Shown here: positions 56,562 to 64,000 of the stretch, one piece after another
How positions within the stretch are numbered: the stretch's first letter is position 1
How the letters are laid out: every line of letters starts with the position of its first letter
From: Paramormyrops kingsleyae
Lineage: Eukaryota > Chordata > Actinopteri > Osteoglossiformes > Mormyridae
Reading direction: 5' to 3'
Assembly (NCBI RefSeq): GCF_048594095.1
Contig: NC_132821.1
Coordinates: 34,705,585-34,769,584, forward strand
DNA: 64,000 nt
Position numbers and translations under genes: made by a program
The notes under the pieces: generated by a model
Seen by the model: only the letters and a program-made list of their open reading frames with translations
Databases searched by the model: none
Told to the model about the DNA's origin: nothing

Positions 56562-57500
56562 AGGATGGGGTGCAAGACAGGGTGCTCAATGGGATGTGGG
56601 ATAGGGTGCTGGACGGGATGCAGGATGGAGCACTGGACGGGGAACAAGATGGGGAACGGGACGGGGCACTGGACAGGATGTGGGATGGGGAATGGGATGG
56701 GGCACGGGATGGAATGTCGGATGGGGAACGGGACAGGGCATGGTACAGGATGTGGGATGGGGAATGGGATGGGGCACGGGATGGAATGTCGGATGGGGAA
56801 CGAAACAGGGCATGGGACAGGATGTGGGATGGGATATAGAATGGGATGCAGGGTGGGACACTGGACGGGATAAGGGATGGGGAACCGGACAGGGCACTAG
56901 ATGGGATGAGGGATGGGAAACGGGATGTGGGATGGGGAATGGGACGGGGCACTGGATTGGATGTGGGATGGGGAACGGGATGGGGTGCTCAATGGGATGT
57001 GGGACAGGGTGCTGGACAGGATGCAGGATGGGGCGCTGGATGGGGAACAGGACGGGGTACTGAATGGGATGTAGGATGGGGACCGAGACAGGGCATGGGA
57101 CAGGATGCAGGATGGGATATAGAATGGGATGCAGGACGGGGCACTGGACGGGATATGGGATGTGGAACAGGACGGGGCACTGGACGGGATATGGGATGTG
57201 GAACAGGACGGGGCACTGGACGGGATATGGGATTGGGAACAGGACGGGGCACGGGACGGGATATGGGATTGGGAACAGGGCGGGGCACGGGACGAGGATT
57301 AGGAAGAGAAACTGAACGAGATGTGGGATAGGGAACGTGACAGTGCATGAGGCAGGGAACAGGATGGGGCACTGAACGGGATGTGAGATGGGGAATGGGA
57401 CAGGGAACAGGATGGGACACTGAATGGGATGTGGGATGGGGAACGGGACAGGGAACAGGATGGGGCACTGAATGGGATGTGGGATGGGGAACGGGACGGG
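56562..57500. repeat. G-rich array on a 12-bp core with 36/48/72-bp supra-units
   Basis: Cores such as GGGATGTGGGAT, GGGGAACGGGAC and GGGGCACTGGAC. Local super-units are 72 bp (56679 and 56751), 36 bp (57138, 57174, 57210, 57246) and 48 bp (57372-57480). All are multiples of 12. Purine-rich plus strand with many closely spaced GGG runs. Degenerate units continue to about 57650. Long frames on both strands follow from the period. Confidence 0.95.
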
Positions 57501-58967
57501 GCGTGGAACGTGCGTGGGATGGGATGCTAAACGGGGTCAAGGTGCTGGATATGGCATAGGACGGGGTTTTTAATACGAGGTGCTGGATGGGGCCAGGACA
57601 AGAGGTGGGATGAGCCACTGGACAGTGTTTCGAACAGGGAGTTGGACGGGGCGAGGGGGTATGCTTCGTAGTTCAGGCACGTTGCGGCAGGAAATCTAAA
57701 GCGCTTTTATCAATGTACCATGACAAAAGATCTCTGGGTAAATTTAATGAGAGTCCTTAATACCACGTTCATGTTGTGGAGCTGCTGGGACGACAGTGTT
57801 CGAAGGCTTTATTAAGAAAATAACTTGATTTGATGTTTTGTATCATAAATGAACAAAAGAGAAGAGAAGCGATAAACAAAAGCTGGAAAACAAAAACAGT
57901 AGCGCCCTTCTTCCACGCTCCCCCACCAAGCCGCCCCGACTCCGCTCATCTGGCCCTGTTTACCCCTGAGAGTCTGAACAGCTTTCATTAATAAACTGCC
58001 ATGCCGCTGACAATAATTCCACAATCGCACTGATATGCCCGACAAAACCAGACTGGTACTGAACCAGACAACCTTAACAGACTGGCACAGTAGTCATTCT
58101 GTACATCACTTACATTTTGCTCAATAAATTGGAAAGGAGAAAGGTTGCTATGGTAACCAAACTTGGTGGTCAAACAATCATGGCTTCTGCATGACAATAA
58201 GCAGTTATTTTTTCTTCGTTATATACTTACAGCCTTCTCTCTAGCGACCAAATGAGCTGATGCAGTTCCGGTTACTGTGTGCACGCCATTCAGCATGTCC
58301 CTGCTTTCTTTCATGAATAATGACTGAAACTGTGGCTTCTGTAAAAGCAGCACATAATTGACCAGGTTTCTATCTTAAGTAATAAATAACTGCATTATGG
58401 AGACAGTGGCGGCTTTGTTTCTGGGCCCCCAATCAAAAATCACTTTTTTGTGGCTCCTTTCGCCCCTCAGGTGTTTCAAAAACCATATAAATAAAGTCAG
58501 AAGATCATAACTAGCTACCTGGTTAGCAGAACCTGCCGCTACAACATCAAAAACATAACAGGAATGTGTTTAATAATTAATGTAGTGACTGTCCGTGGCC
58601 AACAGGGGGCACAAACCTCGGTGACACTTAGCAAATGTGTAGCTTTAGTGGTTGCAAACACCACTGCTGTGTAAAGGGAGATGTCCTCTACAAAATGCTT
58701 CCCAAATTAATATCTGAATTGACTGGTAGGACCAAGCCAACACCAAAACTGCTGTGACCTTCCATTGCGCAGCTTATGTAGTCATGAAGGTTCCAAACAG
58801 GAAATGAGGCAAGAGAAGGAGCTATCAGCTTACATTCATTCTGGGGGCAGAAGCCCAACAGCGGAGAAGCTGATTGGGTAGCTATGCTTTCCCATTAAAG
58901 AGCAAAGCTTCATCAGTGACATTGGAGTCGAATGTTGCTTAACTTGGATGGATAACTGTGCGTTCTT
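57501..58967. other. degenerate array edge, then unique tract
   Basis: Irregular G-rich units to about 57650, then unique sequence. The text at 58410-58500 (GGGCCCCCAATCAAAAATC) may be a decayed hAT element. A CTCF-like motif lies at 58599. Confidence 0.45.
58597..58613 (+). promoter_or_regulatory. CTCF-like motif
   Basis: GGCCAACAGGGGGCACA is close to the vertebrate CTCF core CCANNAGGGGGCA. It lies in unique sequence. Sequence match only; no binding evidence. Confidence 0.35.
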
Positions 58968-59062
58968 TTGTTGTTATTTATCCTTTATTTCACCAGGAAG
59001 GTTCCATTGAGATACAATATCTCATCTTCCAGGAAGTCCTGGTCAAGATGGCAGCAAATGAT
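58968..59062 (-). mobile_element. LINE/SINE 3' tail fragment
   Basis: Plus strand TTATCCTTTATTTCACCAGG, GTTCCATTGAGATACAATAT and CTCATCTTCCAGGAAGTCCT is the complement of the tail family at 18600-18785. Confidence 0.75.
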
Positions 59063-59914
59063 AAAAAAGGCAAAAGCTTCAAAAGTTTTAGTTCTGACTA
59101 AAATACATACAAATACTCAAGCTATACATACAATGAAATTAATTGTATTAGTTTTAGAGGATAATTAATCATCCAGTAAGTGTGCAAACCACAGGGCACA
59201 GTTACACAATGATATTAATTTTGCAAAGAGCAATATTTTAACATTAAAGTGTAATCTGAAAAAAATGTATAGCTGATAAAGTATAATCACTTTAGCTTTG
59301 TGCAGCCCCTCAACTCTGAAATGACAGAGAAAAGTACAAATTTATAATTATATAGATAAAAGAATGGAAAGAGTTCAGCTGCTAGAGATTGCTAAAATAA
59401 ATTATAATGTACAGGTATACTTTATATAGTATAATTAAAAAATGTGCATAACATACAAGATGAAGGATACCTTCTAGACTGTGTTACATGAAAAAACTGC
59501 ATATGAGCATTGAATTTGCAGCAACTGTCACGACAGAAAGAAACCTTAACCTGGCATTATAAACCCCATTGGATTTCTGAAATATGAGCATGGTTAAAGT
59601 CACAGGAGATGATGGCATGCAGCCGATCTGTGAGCTCAGCCAACCAGCTCCATTCACGCTCGTCAGACATCTTAATAGTTTCTCCTATACTACAGTGGTC
59701 AGGGGAGGTTTTGTTTAAACATTCATTACTACATGTGGTACCTCTGTCAGATTCATGGATATTTCAGAAGCCTACGAGAAAGACACCAGTAAGATATTCA
59801 AAAGAAATCTCACCAGCAAAGACGAAACCAGATAAAGAGAACTAATCCACTTCAATTAAATAGTAAGTCAATGTAAAAGAAAATAGCTTCACATAGGAAG
59901 ATGAATGAATGCTA
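59063..59914. other. unique tract, no gene seen
   Basis: No exon or repeat recognised. Confidence 0.5.
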
Positions 59915-60415
59915 CATGTATACAGGGCTTTCCAAAACACCCAAAGAGCTTTACCGGACCAGTGGGGAGCCACTTCGACCCCCACCACCGTGTAGCCCCC
60001 ACCTGGATGATGCGACGGCAGCCATTCATTCTGGGCCAGTATGCTCACCACACAGTAGCTAAGGTGCTGGTGAATTCTAGTTGGAATTCATCAACTAGAT
60101 ACAGGGATGATTAGGAGGCCATCACAGTGGGCAGTTTTAGCCTGGGCATCAGGGTATCACATTTTCGAAGAACACTGAAGGATCTGACCTCTGAGAGGCA
60201 GGACCCTGGTTTGATGTCCCGTCCAAAGGACGGCACCATTTTTACAGCACAGTGTCCCTGTCACTGCACTGGGACATTGGAATCCATACTGACTACAAGA
60301 TGGGCTAACCTGTCAGCCACACCAACATCTCTTCCAGCAGCAAACCAGCTTTCCCAGTTGGTCTCCCAGCCAGGTACTGGCCCGGCCCAAAGCCGCTTAG
60401 CTTCAGGTGGGTTAC
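59915..60415 (-). mobile_element. 5S-rRNA-derived SINE (SINE3-type)
   Basis: On the minus strand the 5' end reads AAGCTAAGCGGCTTTGGGCC, then GTACCTGGCTGGGAGACC. This matches the internal promoter of 5S rRNA (box A AGCTAAGC..., box C GGGAGACC), truncated at its first half. The body and 3' end (CTGCCGTCGCATCATCCAGG, CTCTTTGGGTGTTTTGGAAA) are the conserved parts of a widespread fish SINE. About 500 bp. Open frames here are incidental. Confidence 0.75.
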
Positions 60416-60462
60416 CTAGTCTGAACTGCAGGTGACACGGCTGCTGAAAATATACTCTATAC

Positions 60463-60633
60463 TAGTATTTCCCAATCGGGTCTTTGGGGACCCAAGGCAA
60501 TACACATTTTTGCTCCCTCCCATCTCCTTAAGCTGGAAGAGAGCAAAAAATGTGGTCAGTCTGGCAGGGAGCTTGGAGGGAGCAAAACTGTGAACCAGCT
60601 GTGGGCCCCCGAGGACCAGATTGGGAAACGCTG
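60463..60633. mobile_element. palindromic hAT MITE
   Basis: Ends TAGTATTTCCCAATC and complement CAGCGTTTCCCAATC. Exact 8-bp target duplication CTCTATAC at 60455-60462 and 60634-60641. Internal mirror TTTTTGCTCCCTCC against GGAGGGAGCAAAA. Same family as 37371-37481. Confidence 0.93.
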
Positions 60634-60641
60634 CTCTATAC

Positions 60642-62423
60642 GCTGTGGATATGAAATAACTGAGAGAGGAGACATAAGGATACAACAAATTTTCTTTTGT
60701 GACTCTGACAACTTCCCTAGAAATGACCTGCTTTATAAAATTACCAGTTAATCCATCAGCAGAATTTATCAAAAAGGAAATTTATCTTCTAACCTTCTTT
60801 TTAGCAAATGTGGGCTGTTTGTGACAGAGATGTTTATGTTCACTAATTATCCTGTAGGACATGATAGGAATAATTCAGTAGGGTAAAGTAAACAGAGGTC
60901 GAACGATGCAAACCGGACTTGCATGGCGAGAGCGTAGCATGAAGTGGATGAAACATTTTTCTTAGAAGTTACAAGAGGCAATTATGTCAATAGAAATTAA
61001 AGCAAAAATAGACTATTTCTAGCCAGGTAGAAAACTAGAAGATTAGTCTTGGCCATTAATAACTGTGAGTGAAACTACCAAAACTTTGAAATGAATTTTA
61101 AAGGTACATTTTCTGTACACTGACAGTGGCAATCTATTCATCTGGAGCCCAAGGGAAGCTTCAGTACTTCATGCTGAGCTTCTGAACCAGTGACGGAGTG
61201 CAAATGGCCAGACTGCTAATGGTGAATCCCTCTGAGAGGCAACGCTAATGGGAGAATAAGCAAATAAACTGAAACAAGAAATAAAGTTAAAAATCGAGAA
61301 CGTCTCTGCTAAATGGATTTTCACACTCTTCTCTCTGAATGGATATTCACTCAGAAGAGTGTGGAGATTCCCTAACCAAGAAAAGATAGCATTGGCATTT
61401 AACAGCTCTGCCATGTGACAAGACATAGCTACCATTATCCCAGACAAGACTTACCCAGGAGTTACATGTGCTTAGATATCAAGAAGGATTTTCAGCTTCA
61501 GAGAAACAGCCAAAGTTCCTCCCAATCTGACAGGCTTCAAACGACGGCCACAAACCTGAACTCTGACTCAAAAGTGAGACATCAGAAGGATATTTCTCCC
61601 ATTACAACTTTTTTTTTTTTGCCTGAACCATATGAAAGCAATTGGAGGAAGGCCTGTTCCATTAAGCACTGGGTATCTCAGTTCTGCTTCCTCACTCAGA
61701 TTCTTCTTCATTTTCTATGATATTGGGGGGTGAAAGAGGGACCCACAGTTTTGCTACAAACTTTGTTCATTTTCAAAGGCATTTATCAGACTGTCGGCAT
61801 TTAGCACCGGGTTGGATGAAGATGAATCCCGTTGTGTACGGTGGCAAACTTACCAAAGACTAATTGATGACAAATGTTACAGCTAAACAAGCTTGTCAGG
61901 CTTGAGGCACACAAGTGCAGGCGGCCTTCACTGTCGCTTTACTGGAAACTTCTATAGTTGTAGTTAAGGGAACATTGACCAGTAAATATCAGAACTAATA
62001 GCTTTACCACTGATTAACCTCCAGGACAGTGGGTTTGATTAAAAAAACAGAAAGAAAACACAACAATTAGAATCACACGAAACTTTTGTGCATAAAAGTC
62101 ATAAATACACCAAATGAACTGTCCATTATGCACTCATCATCCATCATTTAGGGATAGCCACACATAAAGCAGAACATGGAGGAATTCAAACAGAAAAACA
62201 GAAAAGAAACTAAAAACACAAACATGGCTTTTTCATATCGCTTGAAAATCGCTCAGCTTCTGTGTTAATGAGAGCTATGGACTGGTGATTCTGTGTGGGC
62301 CAAACAAGCAGAAAAGCAAAAAAATGGAAAAAGTACAAATGAATTTGTTTCAAGCCATGTCTCATTACGAATCTTTCATATTTTTCTTAGAAATTCATGT
62401 TCTGCCAGGGACTTGGCACTAGT
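60642..62423. other. unique tract, no gene seen
   Basis: Contains a T12 run near 61609. No exon or element recognised in 1.8 kb. Confidence 0.5.
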
Positions 62424-62500
62424 GGTGCACTGATGTGTAAATTTCGGCCAATACTGTAGAAGGCGCCATTATAAGTGCCGATAAAAATGGTTTGGGTCAT
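62424..62500. mobile_element. possible hAT terminus fragment
   Basis: CTAGTGGTGCACTGATGTGT then AAATTTCGGCCAATAC and GCCGATAAAA resembles one end of a hAT element; no partner end was found. Confidence 0.3.
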
Positions 62501-62647
62501 GGAGGGAGGCTGGGAAAATGTCGGCGCATAATGAACTTCCAATTAACAGGATCAATATTCATTTCACACAATATTTAGAAGGCGTCCCGTTTTTGGTCAT
62601 CTCTCAGTCACCTGCGGAGCTTGCCTGAGAGGGCTGACAGCCTTTCA

Positions 62648-63480
62648 GATGGCCCTGTCCTCTGCCCTGTCCTCCGCCTTGTCCTCTGCCCTGTCCTCCG
62701 CCTTGTCCTCTACCCTGTCCTCTGCCATATCCCCAGCCCTGTCCTCCGCCTTGTCCTCTGGCCTGTCCTCCGCCTTGTCCTCTGGCCTGTCCTCCGCCTT
62801 GTCCTCTGGCCTGTCCTCCGCCTTGTCCTCTGGCCTGTCCTCTGCCCTATCCCCAGCCCTGTCCTCTGCCCTGTCCTCTGCCTTGTCCTCCGCCTTGTCC
62901 TCTACCCTGTCCTCTGCCTTGTCCTCTGCCCTGTCCTCCGGCTTGTCAAACAGCCTGTCCTCCGGCCTGTCCTCTGCTCTGCCCTCCGCCCTGTCCTCCG
63001 GCCCTTCCTCTGCCCTGTCCTCCGCCTTATCCTCTGGCCTGTCCTCCGCCTTGTCCTCTGGCCTGTCCTCCGCCTTGTCCTCTGGCCTGTCCTCCGCCTT
63101 GTCCTCTGGCCTGTCCTCTGCCCTATCCCCAGCCCTGTCCTCCGCCTTGTCCTCTGGCCTGTCCTCCGCCTTGTCCTCTGGCCTGTCCTCCGCCTTGTCC
63201 TCTGGCCTGTCCTCTGCCCTATCCCCAGCCCTGTCCTCTGCCCTGTCCTCTGCCTTGTCCTCCGCCTTGTCCTCTACCCTGTCCTCTGCCTTGTCCTCTG
63301 CCCTGTCCTCCGGCTTGTCAAACAGCCTGTCCTCCGGCCTGTCCTCTGCTCTGCCCTCCGCCCTGTCCTCCGGCCCTTCCTCTGCCCTGTCCTCCGCCTT
63401 ATCCTCTGCCCTAAGTCTACCCTGTCCTCTGGCCTGTCTTCTGCCATATCCCCAGCCCTGTCCTACAGCCTGTCCTCCGC
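62648..63480. repeat. 12-bp C/T-rich minisatellite with a 372-bp duplication
   Basis: Core CTGTCCTCTGCC with CCTTGTCC and CTCCGCC variants, about 69 units. A block including the odd GGCTTGTCAAACAGCC recurs at 62941 and 63313, exactly 372 bp (31 units) apart. Two long plus-strand frames (about 290-310 codons) exist only because the period is divisible by 3. Confidence 0.95.
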
Positions 63481-64000
63481 AATGTTATATATTATATATA
63501 AAGTTATAATGATATATATTGGCCAGAGACGGGCTCATAATTGTAAATAACAGCACAAAAGTAGGAGCCATTCTATATTCAATCTTCTAGCCAAGAGACT
63601 TTTGTATCTTAACTGTTATGCCGCCTTCTGGTTGACGCAGAAACATCCATCATCAGTGACGCCAGATTCAGTCCAACAAGTTCTGAATGAGTCAGCAACA
63701 CAGGCCACTGTGCAGTGAAATCTACCGATTTATAATTTTCTCGACGAGAAAAATAACAACATCCTCACCATAACTTTCAAATCATTTTCCAGGGTGGTTG
63801 TGAATTTAACTCGGCAACTGCATACCACAGAATGGGCAAACGAGTCCCAAAAGGGAGCTTTTACATTTACAAAATGCCTTTGTGCAGAAAGTGCTGAAAT
63901 ATCTGCCTTAAGTCAGACATAAATAATCTAGGTTTCTTTAGTGGTAAAGACTCTAACATATCGTCATGATGTCACTATTTACTGGTTTTCTGTCAATGCA
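63481..64000. other. unique tract at the window edge
   Basis: No exon or repeat recognised; it runs off the end of the window. Confidence 0.5.

Noticed and set aside
56425..57618. Glycine-rich and proline-rich frames on opposite strands
   Set aside because: Result of 12-bp periodicity; mutual mirror frames, no flanking exon signals.
60341..60412. Functional 5S rRNA gene
   Set aside because: Only the internal promoter half is preserved, with many differences, and it is fused to SINE body sequence.
60127..60435. 102-codon open frame
   Set aside because: Lies within the 5S-derived SINE and reads non-coding retroposon sequence.
62621..63550. Leucine/serine-rich frames of about 300 codons
   Set aside because: Two overlapping frames on one strand from the 12-bp unit; composition only, no real membrane protein pattern.

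Overview
The window reads as teleost (ray-finned fish) nuclear DNA. The evidence is the repeat content: tRNA-derived SINEs with a teleost-type tail, decayed Tc1-like transposons, many hAT-type miniature elements (MITEs) with 8-bp target-site duplications (TSDs), Tigger/pogo-like TA-flanked elements, a 5S-rRNA-derived SINE, two solo-LTR-like elements, and dispersed fish repeats. Order or species cannot be told from the sequence. I found no intact protein-coding gene, exon chain, tRNA or rRNA gene. The window looks like a gene desert or the inside of a very large intron.

Layout. 1-5 kb: a 45-bp minisatellite (about 67 units) abutting a Tigger-like transposon end. 6.4-10.4 kb: two Tc1-like remnants almost touching, a hAT element, and a SINE whose inside has expanded into a 32-bp array. 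10.7-13.3 kb: a second copy of the Tigger-like end, a CpG-dense 20-bp array, a TGGGGAC-type repeat and a CpG-rich unique segment. 14.4-16.5 kb: 33-bp and 14-bp arrays. 17-24 kb: mostly unique, with a small inverted repeat, a 70-bp array and a second 33-bp array. 24.7-26.5 kb: a dispersed repeat with a 47-bp array inside it. 28.4-29.6 kb: a 25-bp array split by a hAT MITE. 31.8-33.6 kb: four transposable elements nested one inside another, each level with its own TSD. 34-36.7 kb: a minisatellite carrying telomere-like CCCTAA runs, TGGGGAC repeats, a SINE and a TG-rich array. 37-39.3 kb: more hAT MITEs, one a long near-perfect palindrome inside another element. 41-43 kb: 30-bp and about 50-bp arrays. 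45-52 kb: Tigger MITE, solo LTRs, SINEs, AT-rich MITEs. 52-56 kb: largely unique. 56.5-57.6 kb and 62.6-63.5 kb: two arrays built from 12-bp cores. 59-60.6 kb: 5S-derived SINE and a hAT MITE.

The unifying theme is tandem-repeat birth from transposable elements. Fifteen minisatellite or TG-rich arrays cover roughly 11.6 kb, about 18% of the window. At least five lie inside or directly against a recognisable dispersed element. Three of those appear to start at the same point of one dispersed repeat family. The very long open reading frames in the window all lie in arrays whose unit lacks stop codons, so I treat them as by-products of periodicity and not as genes. Assignments to named repeat families are from memory of family hallmarks and need a repeat-library search.
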